DNA of 64,000 nt, taken from Pomphorhynchus laevis (lineage: Eukaryota; Acanthocephala; Palaeacanthocephala; Echinorhynchida; Pomphorhynchidae). Shown one piece after another: positions 27,900 through 38,730 of this stretch. The number at the start of each line of letters is the position of its first letter. Within the stretch, counting starts at the first letter, position 1. The DNA is taken from the NCBI GenBank assembly GCA_012934845.2, contig WNNJ02001354.1:51448-115447 (forward strand), read 5' to 3'. The notes beneath the pieces were generated by a model. The model worked only from the letters and a program-made list of their open reading frames with translations, was not told the DNA's origin and did not search any database. The position numbers were made by a program, and so were the translations under genes.

Positions 27900-29657
27900 C
27901 CACATTTAAAGAAAAAGTGACAACAGCTTAAATATTAAAAATTTTAAGTTGAATAATTCGATTTATTTATTTGAATAAATTTTTGTCTATTAAAAATTAT
28001 ATTATTAATTATAATATAATATAATATTAATATAATATCATAATGATTATATTAATACCATTATTTATCATTATCATCAAGACATAATAAATACATTCGT
28101 GTATTCAATTTTTAAATAAATTTCAAATTAATTTAGATACAAGATAAAAGACATGAAAAATGTTTAGTTGATTTAAGAATTTAGGATTCCAGATTATGTG
28201 CAATCGACATTTCCAGATGATAATAAAGCATAATAATGAAATGCGATAAAGATTATACATTGAGAGGCTACTGAGAGGTATCAGATGTAACGAAATTTAT
28301 TATACAATTATTAGGAATAATTGTTAAGTGAGAGGATATCAATAATTCAACTATCAAGATTACGTCCAGTAGCTTTTTCTACTTATGGAGAGGCCTGAAT
28401 CGTGAAATGACTGAGAACCATTACGACTACTCTCTCGTAAGCGTGATACACCGTATAGAAAAGTCTTAATCATTTAAATAGTTAAATTTCATGTTCTATA
28501 GCTCGAGCTGCTTCAGGCTGCCTGCGAGCTCCTCGTTCGATCGTAAAGAAATATTGCAGGAACATCTTAAATTATTAAAGGTTATTTAAAAACCGCAATG
28601 ATAACTTATTAGCCCATTTGCGTAAACCGTTATTGTATTATTTTATTTTGTATAATTAAAAAATTAATAAAAGTATTGTGGTTTATTATTACGTATCAAT
28701 ATTGTAGTTAACATAGAGCCGTTAGTTATAGCTCCTGTATAGTTTAGATAATCAGGTAGTTAACATAAAGTCGTTACTTATAGATCCGTTATATTCTATA
28801 AAGTAAGTAGAGAAATATCATACGAATGTTCATCAATTGAATCTTCGATTTCTACTAATCGTGTTTCTGATGCTTTACATAAAAGGTTTCTGATAGTAAT
28901 AAGGATGCAATAAAATAACCAAATGAATGATCATCAAATATTATTATTTTAAAATTTTTAATTATAATTTTAATCAAAGTAAAAATAAAATTAATTATAC
29001 AAATAATTCTCATAATTATTTAAATTTAATTTAAATTTAGATAAAAATTTTAAATATATAAATTTTCAATATAAATCGCCTATTTCGGTTAATAACAGGA
29101 CAACATAAATGAACTTTCTAACTTTCTTGATTTTGTTGTTAAACTTCTTTGTAAAATGGTTAATTTAAAAAGTTAGATAAAAGTTAAATAATTCTCATAA
29201 TTATTTAATTAATTTTTAATATTTAAAAAATAAAAATAAATATTCTCCTCATATACAAGAGAATTTGTTTAATGTACTTCTATATACTACGTGATATTTC
29301 AAATTCAACTTACAATTGTTTATCCATAATTTAATATATTTATAAAATGTAAATATATTTTTTGTAATCATGAAATAAGTCAGTGCATTAGAATGAATAA
29401 TCTAAACATGTAACAGTTGAGAAAAACATCCAGATCGAAGCTAAACATCCAGATTCAAAACTACCAAATCTTACTTTTGATAAAATAGCATGCGAAACAA
29501 AATTTAACAGACAAACAAACTCCAAATAAAAATAGATAAAAACGACGGACGTTTTCACTATCAAAATGGCCTGAATCAAAAGCTTAAAATGTATTTTCAC
29601 ATGGTTTTGTAACAAAATCAAAACTACATTTCACATAAAATGTTAATTTCCAATGTA
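27900..29657. other. Intergenic, AT-rich
   Basis: No gene recognised. An AATAAA near 27975 could serve the gene at 27283. A short direct repeat is at 28700-28795 (GTAGTTAACATAGAGCCGTT and GTAGTTAACATAAAGTCGTT). A GC-richer patch at 28500-28560 has an open frame of about 25 codons that I cannot interpret. Confidence 0.4.
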
Positions 29658-30259
29658 TCAGCTGCATTTGGATCGTTTAGAGGGCGGATCATTCGTTGTG
29701 CACTCGTTATCAACTTGGTGCTCAATTCGATAAGAGCGCAAACTGATTTTACAGCACACAACCATCTTATTTGGTGAAACGTTCCGGACATATCGACAGC
29801 TTGTCGCGACTTTAATATTTGTCAGATGATCCACTAGCTCTTTATGGACAATATCTTCCAATTCTTGATCATCGGCCGTGAACGCATAGCAGTATATGTC
29901 TAGATGCGAATCCTCGTTGTCAAAATTCAGATTTCTAAAATTACATAAGAAACTAACGCTTGTTTCTGGTAAGTTCATTATAACGTGATTAATATTTTTG
30001 GAACATTGTGGGACCACAACATCGCGTAAGAATTCATGTCCGTCCATATTAAAGACTTCAAAAGATCCGACCTTCAGTTGCTTAATGTTTTGATCGAAGT
30101 TGTATTTAAGGTAATATGCACAGTCGGGATTCCAATCGTTAGCATAAACATTACACCCGCGCAATGCAAGAGGAATCGCGAAAGGACCTACTCCTGCAAA
30201 TACGTCATACACATAGTCGCCAGCTTTTATGCATTCGACTATTCTTTCTCGCTCTGTTC
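29658..30259 (-). CDS. TRMT5: TRMT5 exon 3 (SAM-binding catalytic domain)
   Basis: Acceptor TTTGTTTTCCAG after a 55-nt intron. Encodes TERERIVECIKAGDYVYDVF, then the glycine motif, NLPET, and VRNVSPNKMVVC near the C-terminus (VRNVAPNKEMLC in human). Confidence 0.93.
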
Positions 30260-32545
30260 CTGGAAAACAAAAGCATTAAATAATACAATAGTGATAAGAT
30301 TATTAATTTTCTACCGAGATTTGGATTCCAATAAACTTTGGAAAAGTCCAAGTGATATGTAATTCCATTTTCCTTACATTTAGTAACATAATCGGGTTCA
30401 CCGGCAATCAGTTCAAAGTCTAAATTCCTGTAGAGATTATTGATTTTTCCGGATTTATTTACAATTGTACGAGCAAGGCGATTTTTGTCCAGCAAAATTT
30501 TTCCTGTCAAAAATAGATTTTGTCAAAAAACTATTAAATTAGATTGTAAAATCTGTCAAAATAGATAATTCCTTGTAAAAAAGATATTTCAGAAATGTAA
30601 ATAGAGAAAAATGCTGAAAAAACATTTGGCTAACAAATTAGCTAAAATACTAATCACATCGATTTTCAAATTGTTGCTTAACTACGATAATAAAATAATG
30701 TTTAATTTAATCGAATATTAATCAACTTAAATATATAATAACGACATTTTCTTGACAAGAAAATAAAAGTGACACCAATTATTATTGCCAACCACTGGTC
30801 CGGGTGTCGGGTCGGTGAGGCAGTGTACGAACCACACTACTCCAGACATCGCGATCCTGGGCGTTAGACCAGTTCACTTTCAGATAGTCCAAGGCGTTCT
30901 CCGGCCAGTTTCGAGATTTGATCTCTCCAACCGTACCAAGTGGAGAGATCCAGTTCACTTTCAGATAGTCCAAGGCGTTCTCCGGCCAGTTTCGAGATTT
31001 GATCTCTCCACCCGTACAGAGTTCTACCTCGAGGTCTCTTTCCAGAGAATTCCATCTGGAAACCTATCCGAGGAAGGCGATCCCTAGATATCCTCGGAAC
31101 GTGTCCTAGCCACATCAACTGACTTTCTTCGATGTGGAAAAGTAGCGACTTTATTCCGAGTCCATCCCGGATGACCGAATTCATAATCTTATCTCTAAGA
31201 CTAAGATCGGGTACACTGAGAAGGAACCTAATTTAAGTCGCCTATTTCCGAGATATTATCCTTGCGGTAATAACCCAAAGTTCATGACCATAGATTAAAA
31301 TAGGAACGAAAATTGTGTGGTAAACCGAAAGCTTCGCCCAAAGACTCAACTCCCGCTTCACTACGCCAGACATTTACAAAGAAAGCATTGATGCTTTGCT
31401 GCACAAAACCGCTTCTCAATCTCCCTGATGTTCCTGCCGTCCATCGAGAACAATCCCCCAACATACTTGAAATCATCCACATCAGGAAGAACCTTTTACC
31501 AATCCGGATTGACATTGACACCTGAATCCGAAACGAACACATAGAGACAGTCTTGTAAGTGCTGCTAACCAACATCCCTGCCGCTTGGCATTCTATCGTA
31601 ATTCGATATAGTAGGCATTGTAAGTCATCAGGACAAGAAACCAACAAGACAACATCATCTGCAAAAGTAGAGATGGTATCCTGATGGAACCGAACTGAAG
31701 ACCGACATCCGTCAGAGCAGCCTGTCCCGTAATTTTGTCCATGTAAACAAGGGCCAAAAGTGGAGACAATTGACAACCCTGACGAAACCCAACGCCTTAT
31801 GGAAATGATTCAGACTTCCTACATTAAACACGAGCCCAACTCATACTTTGTTCATACAGAGAAGCCACAGCTACCCGAAGATAGTGTGGTACTCCATACT
31901 CCCTTAGTACCTCCCACTACCTCTCGCGGAACTCAGTTGAACGCCTTCCTCAAATCTACAAAACATATGTAGACCGGTTGAGTGAACTTCCAAGACCGTT
32001 TAAGAATAGTTTAGAGAATAACAGGCTGCTCCGTAGCTCTACGATCAGGACGAAATACGCATTGTTCTTTTGTAACTGTCCCTCAAATATGGGAGGTATC
32101 CAAAACTCAAGAATCCTGGCAAATAACTTAACAGTTTGGCAATTATCGATAATTTCAACAAACTCTTAAGTCTAATAATTATAGGAATTATCAATTATAA
32201 TTAAATGAGAGTTATATTATTATATTATTATATAGTTATATTATTATATTATTATATAGTTATATTATTATAGATTATATTATCTATAATAACCGCTAGG
32301 ATCGGTACACTTATTAAATTAATCTTAATAAATAGGCAAGAACCTAGTATAGTTATTTAGACCAATTATATATCAAGTATAACTAGGGTGTATGGAATTG
32401 AATATAATGAAGGAATGATTCTGTAGCTGGTTTTCAATGCGAAAGTCAACTTGTTTGACCTAGCAACTATCCAATACATAAATAAGCATCCATCAAAGGA
32501 TCACCAGTACCGATTTCAATCGATCTTCATGATCTCATACGATTC

Positions 32546-32581
<36 letters not shown>

Positions 32582-34259
32582 ACTAATTAAAGAACGGTTA
32601 ATAATATACCACTAATTAAATAACGGTTGATAAAAGAATCGAGGTAGCAAGGTCAATTAAGAACTTACAAATCATATGGTTTAAATAGCGGCACAATTTT
32701 TGAATGGTCAGAAAATGACTGATTTCTTACGCGGATTTTGTAGCACATACGAAGCTCTGTAATTGTAGATTTGTGACAGAATTTTTTTTGAAAAAGCGTT
32801 TGAAACGCGAAACTAGTAAAATTACTTGTAAATTGTTGTCATCTTTTAACCACCAGTTTATTGAAAAATTTGGACCATCAAAATTTTTGAATGGTCCAAG
32901 TGTTTAGACGGTCCAAGCCTAGTGTTTAAGGATGGTCCGCTGTGCGGACCATCCTTAAACACTAGGCAGAGGTTGTTGCTGAATTGTCGCTGCATTTGTT
33001 GGATCCTAAATGGATACGGCAGATATAATAGTAATGCACGAATGTGCTGAGTATACAACGGTCCAGGATTTCTTACGAAATACGGCATTTATACTAAATG
33101 GTGTTGCTTTATAGACTGGACTTCGATTCACGACTTTCAGTCACCAAGTCACTTCTAGACGACCACTTCAGCATCGAAATGATGAGTACCCGGCAACACT
33201 CATCAGTACAATGAGGTACACACTGGTCGTTTCGGTTGCTTCAGACAATTAAGCAAAGTGTCGGAAACGCCTTTATTCACAATGTCACACAGGCAACCGA
33301 AAACGACCAGTGTGTACCTCATTCTACTGATGAGTGTTGCCGGGTACTCATCATTTCGATGCTGAAGTGGTCGTCTAGAAGTGACTTGGTGACTGAAAGT
33401 CGTGAATCGAAGTCCAGTCTATAAAGCAACACCATTTAGTATAAATGCCGTATTTCGTAAGAAATCCTGGACCGTTGTATACTCAGCACATTCGTGCATT
33501 ACTATTATACATGCGTATCCATTTAGGATCCAACAAGTGCAGCGACAATTCAGCAACAACCTCTGCCTAGTGTTTAAGGATGGTCCGCACAGCAATTCGA
33601 TCTGGTTAAGAGCGAAAGCCTCAGACAATTAAGCAGTGTCGGAAACGCCTTTATTCACAATGTCACACAGGCAACCGAAACGACTAGTGTGTACCTCATT
33701 CTACTGATGAGTGTTGCCGAGTACTCATCATTTCGATGCTGAAGTGGTCGTCTAGAAGTGACATGGTGACTGAAAGTCGTGAATCGATGTCCAGTCTATC
33801 AAGCAACACCATTTAGTATAAATGCCGTATTTCGTAAGAAATCCTGGACCGTTGTCTACTCAGCACATTCGTGCATTACTATTATACCTGCCGTATCCAT
33901 TTAGGATCCAACGAGTGCAGCGACAATTCAGCAACAACCTCTGCCTAGTGTTAAAGGATGGTCCGCACAGCAATTCGATCTGGTTAAGAGCGAAAGCCTC
34001 AGACAATTAAGCAAAGTGTCGGAAACGCCTTTATTCACAATGTCACACAGGCAACCGAAACGACCAGTGTGTACCTCATTCTACTGATGAGTGTTGCCGG
34101 GTACTCATCATTTCGATGCTGAAGTGGTCGTCTAGAAGTGACATGGTGACTGAAAGTCGTGAATCGAAGTCCAGTCTATAAAGCAACACCATTTAGTATA
34201 AATGCCGTATTTCGTAAGAAATCCTGGACCGTTGTCTACTCAGCACATTCGTGCATTAC

Positions 34260-34309
<50 letters not shown>

Positions 34310-34737
34310 CAACAGATGAAGCAGTAGCACACGCACTCACGCCTTAGAAACGTATAACTACATCATCATCGAAAGTGGTTTGGTGAATGCTCGAGTACGT
34401 AAATCGAGAGAGATGTTTTGGATTGCACAGTTAATGGCAGAATGTCCACAAGGCCTAACACAAGCTCCACCACTTATGTGGCAAGATATAACATAGGAAA
34501 CGTGTTTGTGACACGCTATATTATATTAGTTCAACACCTAACTAATTATGACATAATTAATTATTGCTAACAATTCTGCTGTTTCTTTGTATTATAGATT
34601 GTTCTGAAGAAGTCCTAGTAAGGGACGAAACGTTAAAATAAATTATATTGTTTTGGTCTTTACCGGTTCACAAAATTTTACTCTGAAAATATATGGACGA
34701 ATCTATATTAGATCCCGGATCGCAGCTTAATACATCG

Positions 34738-34809
<72 letters not shown>

Positions 34810-34890
34810 TTGTAAATTGTGGTTGAACCGCGCTCTGGGGTCATTCGAAGACTCACCAAATATTTTCAATGAAAGTGTTAAACCAGAATT

Positions 34891-34968
<78 letters not shown>

Positions 34969-36045
34969 GTAAATTTTGCCAAAAACCGGAGTTCGATTAC
35001 AAGTAGAGCAGATTTCCTTATCACGACTTTCCTGAAAGTCGTGAATCGAAGTCCAGTCTATCAAGCAACACCATTTAGTATAAATGCCGAATTTCGTAAG
35101 AAATCGTGGACCGTTGTATACTCTGCACACCCGTGGTCCGCACAGTAATTCGATCTGGTTAAGAGCGTATGCCTCAGACAATTATGCAAAGTGTCGGAAA
35201 CGCCTTTATTCACAATGTCACACAGGCAACCGATACGGGTAGTGAGTTCTTCATTCTACTGATAAGTGTTGCCGGGTACTCATTGGTCGTCTAGAAGTGA
35301 TATCGTGATTGAAAGTCGTGAATCGAAGTCCAGTCTATCAAGCAACACCATTTAGTATAAATGCCGAATTTCGTAAGAAATCCTGGACCGTTGTCTACTC
35401 AGCACATCCGTGCACTACTATAATACCTGCCGTATCCATTTAGGATCCAACGAGTGCAGCGACAATTCAGCAAAAACCTCTGCCTAGTGTTTAAGGATGA
35501 TCCGCAGAGCAATTCGATCTGGTTAAGAGCGTAAGCCTCAGACAATTAAGCAAAGTGTCGGAAACGCCTTTATTCACAATGTCAACGAGGCAGCCGAAAC
35601 AGCCAGTGAGTACTTCATTCTACTGATGAGTGTTGCCGGGTACTCATTGGTCGTATAGAAGTGACATGGTGATTGAAAGTCGTGAATCGAAGTTCAGTCT
35701 ATCAGGCGACACCATTTAGTATAAATGCCGTATTTCGTAAGAAATCCTGGACCGTTGTATACTCAGCACATCCGTGCACTACTATTATACCTGCCGTATC
35801 CATTTAGGATCCAACGAGTGCAGCGACAATTCAGCAACAACCTCTGCCTAGTGTTAAGGATGGTCCGCACAGCAATTCAATCTGGTTAAAAGCGTAAGCC
35901 TTAGACAATTAAGCAAAGTGTCGGTAACGCCTTTATTCACAATGCCACACGAGCAACCAAAAAGGCCAGTGAGTACTTCATTCTACTGATGAGTGTTGCC
36001 GGGTACTCATTGGTCGTCTAGAAGTGATATCGTGATTGAAAGTCG

Positions 36046-36118
<73 letters not shown>

Positions 36119-37131
36119 ACACCTGCCCTGGGACACTCACTGGTGTACTCATAAATATATCACTATGTTTTCCTCATGAAGAGGCATAAACACCAGGCAG
36201 CATTCTATATATCCTCGTCAGACTAAGAAATAGAAACGAATTTTTCGTGCATTATTCAAAGTCGCTACGTATGCCCAGTCATCCTATGTGTGACGACAAA
36301 CTTCACAACGGTATACGCGTTTCGCTCTAACGGAGCTCATCAGTACCGTGACTTCTATAATCATCTATAGGCACCTTAACACACGCTTAAACAGTGTTTA
36401 AAGCTCGAAAAACAGAACTACCTTAATCTGAATCATCGGAGGGAATTTAGCATAAGCTCTGTGCATGGCAGTGACTATTACAGTTTAACCATGCATCAGG
36501 CACTAAATTCTTTTTAATAGAAATGCTGTTTAACAGGGACACTTAAAAGTGTGCAAATATATAAAATATAATTTGTTGTTACACCTGCCCTAGGACACTC
36601 ACTGGTGTACTCATAAATATATCATTTTGTTTTCCTCGTGAAGAGGCTCCGATAGGTGCCTCTTCATAAGGTGTCATTAGATAAGAGTCATGTTCACGCT
36701 ACTGAAGAGTCCCGTAAAGACGAAACACGTGTCTAGCGTTGTGTTTTACGTTCGATTACCAATGGTTTGAGTTTATTAGATTACTGGGCACACACTTGGG
36801 TAAATAGATGTAGTTCGCCCCAGTTTCAATCTGATCATTTTAGAAATATAAATGGAATCCCTCGTGGATCCTGGGCTGCTTTTTAATTTTTCTTTAACCA
36901 AATATAGTTGAATCTATTTATAGATCAGCAGAGAACTACATAGATTTGTTTCAGTGTGTGTTAAGGTGCCATTGGATAAGAGTCATGTTCACGCTACTGA
37001 AGAGTCCCGTAAGGACGAAACACGTGTCTAGCGTTGTGTTTTGCGTTCGATTACGCATGGTTTGAGTTCATTGGATTACTGGGCGCACACTTTGGTAAAT
37101 AGATGTAGTTCGCTCCAGTTTCAATCTGAAC

Positions 37132-37213
<82 letters not shown>

Positions 37214-38086
37214 TATAATTAAATGGACATCTAAATGGTTATGTGGACAGTTATAAAATCTGATATATCAAATTAATCAGTTATATATATTGATCATTTA
37301 TCATCAGGACAAATTACTGTTAAATCTGAGCCATGGTCTGTTTCATACTATTCGTAAATATATTTCTGTATTAACATTATATAATATATACAACAACTTA
37401 ACGAACGACTGATCGAACGAGCATATTGTGAGTGGATGAAGCAGCCGAAACGGCAAATTTTCTGTACATATAAAAATTAAAAAATAAGTTTTAAAAAATT
37501 TCATCCAGATGTAATAACTACGTGGCTTCTTACCAATTTGATATCTATATATCAATAATTCGTCTCTTAGATTGATTTGAATAATATGCCCTATTATTTT
37601 ATGGCCTGTACTGTTTAAATTTGGAGATTGTATGTTTTTATCTGCTAAAAACATGTTAATGCAGTCCTTTATACCGAGATCATCGTAAGATAGGGTAATT
37701 TCTTCAAAATCGAATTTGTCAACAATTTCATCGAGGTTAACTTTTTCTTTATACTTGTCAAAAGATGACTTATCAACAATTCGATTAGGATCAAGTCTTA
37801 TTTTTTTAGTATTTGGATCGAACTCAACTATGCGTAATGTATTTTGGGTACTAAGCAGATCTTTCCGAAACAAATGCCTGACTAAATTGACGTTTTTGTT
37901 TTGGGTGATGATATAAGGTATCTGCATAGTTTTGCGAAACATTCCAAAGTCGAGATTTCTTTCAACACTCGGTCTTCCTTCAACGAGTTCACCCATTTTA
38001 GCTATAATAGAAGGCGCTTCAGGTAGTTTAAATTTTGAAATAGCCTTACTGATAAAATTCACGAATCCGTCAAAATACAGGCGCAT
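29658..38086 (-). CDS. TRMT5: tRNA (guanine37-N1)-methyltransferase TRMT5 (3 exons)
   Basis: Exons 38086-37534, 30503-30315 and 30259-29658 join to 1344 nt, 447 aa plus stop, with GT-AG introns and consistent phase. The enzyme transfers a methyl group from SAM to N1 of G37 in tRNA, which prevents frameshifting; family members act in nucleus/cytosol and mitochondria. Visible signatures: FRKTMQIP near the N-terminus, GHIIQINLRDE before the first junction, FSKVYWNPNLG, the SAM-binding FAGVGPFAIP (residues 268-277), ANDWNPD (287-293) and NLPET (343-347). Length is slightly below human (509 aa), mostly at the N-terminus. The first in-frame ATG is 38086, preceded by TCATTTTTTCAG, an excellent acceptor. 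The 7-kb first intron is packed with repeats. Confidence 0.93.
30315..30503 (-). CDS. TRMT5: TRMT5 exon 2
   Basis: Acceptor TTTTTGACAG, donor CTCG/GTAGAA. Encodes GKILLDKN, INNLYRN, FELIAGEPDYVTK and FSKVYWNPNL, matching QVMIDKN, IDNMYRNF and FDFSKVYWNPRL in human TRMT5. Confidence 0.92.
30780..32170 (-). mobile_element. Degraded Rex/Babar-like non-LTR retrotransposon 3' end
   Basis: Minus-strand pieces follow the RT and C-terminus of a LINE well known from fishes: RQGCQLSPLLALVYMDKI (about 31830-31775), FADDVVLLVSCPDDLQ (about 31665-31620), then SVIRDGLGIKSLLFHIEESQ, LMWLGHVPRISRDRLPR and RPRGRTLYGWRDQISKLAGE (31184-30960), ending RTLPHRPDTR near 30810. Several frame changes separate the blocks. 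An 81-bp segment (30869-30949) is tandemly duplicated, repeating GWRDQISKLAGERLGLSESE. It lies inside TRMT5 intron 1. Confidence 0.75.
30869..31025. repeat. 81-bp tandem duplication within the LINE
   Basis: CCAGTTCACTTTCAGATAGT begins at 30869 and again at 30950. The two copies are nearly identical, so the duplication is younger than most decay in the element. Confidence 0.8.
32171..32760. other. Intronic simple sequence
   Basis: Contains ATTATATTATTATATAGTT-type repeats (about 32215-32290), a (TA)n tract at about 32548-32580 and a duplicated CACTAATTAAAGAACGGTT/CACTAATTAAATAACGGTT. No gene seen. Confidence 0.5.
32783..32816 (+). ncRNA. Hammerhead-like relic
   Basis: TTTGAAAAAGCGTTTGAAAC followed by GCGAAACTAG has a GCGT/ACGC stem followed directly by GAAAC, with a degenerate CUGANGA half. 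Candidate only. Confidence 0.25.
34264..34306. repeat. (TA)n microsatellite
   Basis: Pure TA dinucleotides replacing the ATTATACCTGCC position of the satellite unit. Confidence 0.9.
34604..34636 (+). ncRNA. Hammerhead-like motif of PLE terminal-repeat type
   Basis: CTGAAGA, AGTCC/GGGAC stem with a TAGTAA loop, then GAAACGTT. The sequence type (CUGAAGAAG ... CGAAACGU) is common in PLE terminal repeats. Stem I and stem III are not convincing, so activity is doubtful. Confidence 0.4.
34739..34807. repeat. (TA)n microsatellite
   Basis: About 34 TA dinucleotides, uninterrupted. Confidence 0.9.
34892..34965. repeat. (TA)n microsatellite
   Basis: About 37 uninterrupted dinucleotides, 85 bp from the previous tract. 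Confidence 0.9.
36046..36110. repeat. (TA)n microsatellite
   Basis: Follows a truncated satellite unit at GAAAGTCG and precedes the TTGTTGTTACACCTGCCC repeat. Confidence 0.9.
36111..36660. repeat. Direct repeat pair flanking an inverted hammerhead unit
   Basis: TTGTTGTTACACCTGCCC with GACACTCACTGGTGTACTCA occurs at 36111 and 36572 (about 80 bp each, nearly identical). Between them lies the minus-strand hammerhead unit, whose minus-strand leader GTGTGTTAAGGTGCC also precedes the plus-strand ribozyme at 36992. Confidence 0.65.
36309..36348 (-). ncRNA. Hammerhead ribozyme (type I, short stem III), inverted copy
   Basis: Read on the minus strand: stem I CGGTA, core CTGATGA, stem II GCTC-CGTTA-GAGC, GAAA, a minimal ACGCGT stem III, cleavage-site A, and closing TACCG. 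Stem I and II pairs are complementary and differ from those of the two plus-strand copies while the core is unchanged. Very short stem III is typical of retroelement hammerheads, which may act as dimers. Confidence 0.8.
36697..36738 (+). ncRNA. Hammerhead ribozyme (type I, short stem III), tandem copy 1
   Basis: Stem I CGCTA/TAGCG (5 bp), core CTGAAGA (position 7 is tolerant), stem II GTC-type with a CGTAA loop region, GAAA, stem III ACACGTGT, predicted cleavage after C36733. One stem II pair is mismatched here (GTCC against AGAC) compared with copy 2. Confidence 0.82.
36992..37033 (+). ncRNA. Hammerhead ribozyme (type I, short stem III), tandem copy 2
   Basis: Same as the copy 295 bp upstream, with a perfect stem II (GTCC-CGTAA-GGAC). 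Stem I CGCTA/TAGCG is intact, and predicted cleavage is after C37028. The flanking 170 bp is also duplicated, giving a tandem dimer. Confidence 0.85.
37133..37209. repeat. (TA)n microsatellite
   Basis: The longest of the five tracts, about 38 dinucleotides, directly after the hammerhead dimer and 325 bp from TRMT5 exon 1. Confidence 0.9.
37534..38086 (-). CDS. TRMT5: TRMT5 exon 1
   Basis: ATG at 38086, donor ATTG/GTAAG at 37533. Encodes the N-terminal domain through NLRDELLIYRYQI, and the last base starts a Gly codon finished in exon 2. The frame stays open past the donor to 37343, but that part has no homology. Confidence 0.9.
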
Positions 38087-38496
38087 GATTATCAATAACG
38101 TAAGCTATGTACATATAGTTCTGAAAAAATGACAGCTATACAAAAAATATGATAAATTAAATTGAGAGGAATTTAATTTCGATATTTAATAATAAAAGTA
38201 GTCACAAAGCAAAATTACCTTCTGTGTTAGAAGGTAATTATGAAAGGTGAGGATCAAAGTTATTGAAATTTAGATAAGGGGAATTTAGAATTTACTTCTT
38301 AAGAATTGTTATCATAATTTACATACCCCCTAATCTACGTGAAAAAGAGCTAAGCTTTAATCCTAATAACATATAACCAACTTTCAGTATATGTGACTGA
38401 ATATCTTAAGTTATATCGTAATCCTTTCTCTTTCAAACGTGTTACTTCATTCTCTTTTCGACATATTTTCTCAAATGTGAAAATGTGTAACCGTTT
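38087..38496. other. Upstream flank of TRMT5, no gene seen
   Basis: AT-rich. The TCATTTTTTCAG acceptor on the minus strand (38117-38128) implies either an unseen non-coding exon further upstream or trans-splicing. Confidence 0.4.
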
Positions 38497-38730
38497 CTAT
38501 GTTAGGTCGAGGAATAGATGCCGAAACTTAATAACATAGCAGTTACTCTAGATGACCTCTAATCCTTATTTTGTATATTATTTATAGGTCAATTCATAAA
38601 AATCGACTTTTATTTTACATGTTGACTTTATAATTGTTGACTTTACATCTGATTTAATTATTTATAATTGTCTTTATTTTTTATTTATATATGGTATAAA
38701 ATAGGTAAACTCAGTTTGCTTATCTGTGTT
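38497..38730 (+). mobile_element. PLE-family 3' terminal fragment
   Basis: CTATGTTAGG...AACATAGCAG hairpin followed by the shared 3' segment and terminus (TAGGTAAACTCAGTTTGCTT). Same family as 16.1 and 18.2-18.7 kb. Confidence 0.55.

Larger units (their letters stand above)
32915..36045. repeat. 365-380-bp satellite-like tandem array with one inverted unit
   Basis: Units contain AAGTGTCGGAAACGCCTTTA, CTACTGATGAGTGTTGCCGG, GAAAGTCGTGAATCGA, CGTATTTCGTAAGAAATCCT and CTCTGCCTAGTGTTTAAGGA. Plus-strand unit starts (CAGACAATTAAGCAAAGTG) fall at about 33243, 33628, 34001, 35175, 35539 and 35902. The first unit, 32915-33234, is inverted against its neighbour and makes a near-perfect 300-bp palindrome. 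Units are broken by (TA)n tracts and by an unrelated segment at 34310-34660. Open frames here are by-products of the repeat. All lie in TRMT5 intron 1. Confidence 0.8.
36668..37131 (+). repeat. Tandem dimer of the hammerhead-bearing unit
   Basis: AAGGTG(T/C)CATT(A/G)GATAAGAG begins both units (36668 and 36964), and CAGTTTCAATCTGA(T/A)CATT ends both. The period is about 295 bp. The second runs into a (TA)n tract. The layout matches a retrozyme or PLE terminal-repeat dimer. No protein is encoded. Confidence 0.75.

Noticed and set aside
33402-35181. Several 60-120-codon frames in the satellite region
   Set aside because: They recur with the repeat period in both orientations, some run through (TA)n as YIYIYI, and none resembles a protein.
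37343-37533. Extension of the TRMT5 frame past exon 1
   Set aside because: No family similarity after the YRYQIG junction, and the GTAAG donor joins correctly to GKILLDKN at 30503.
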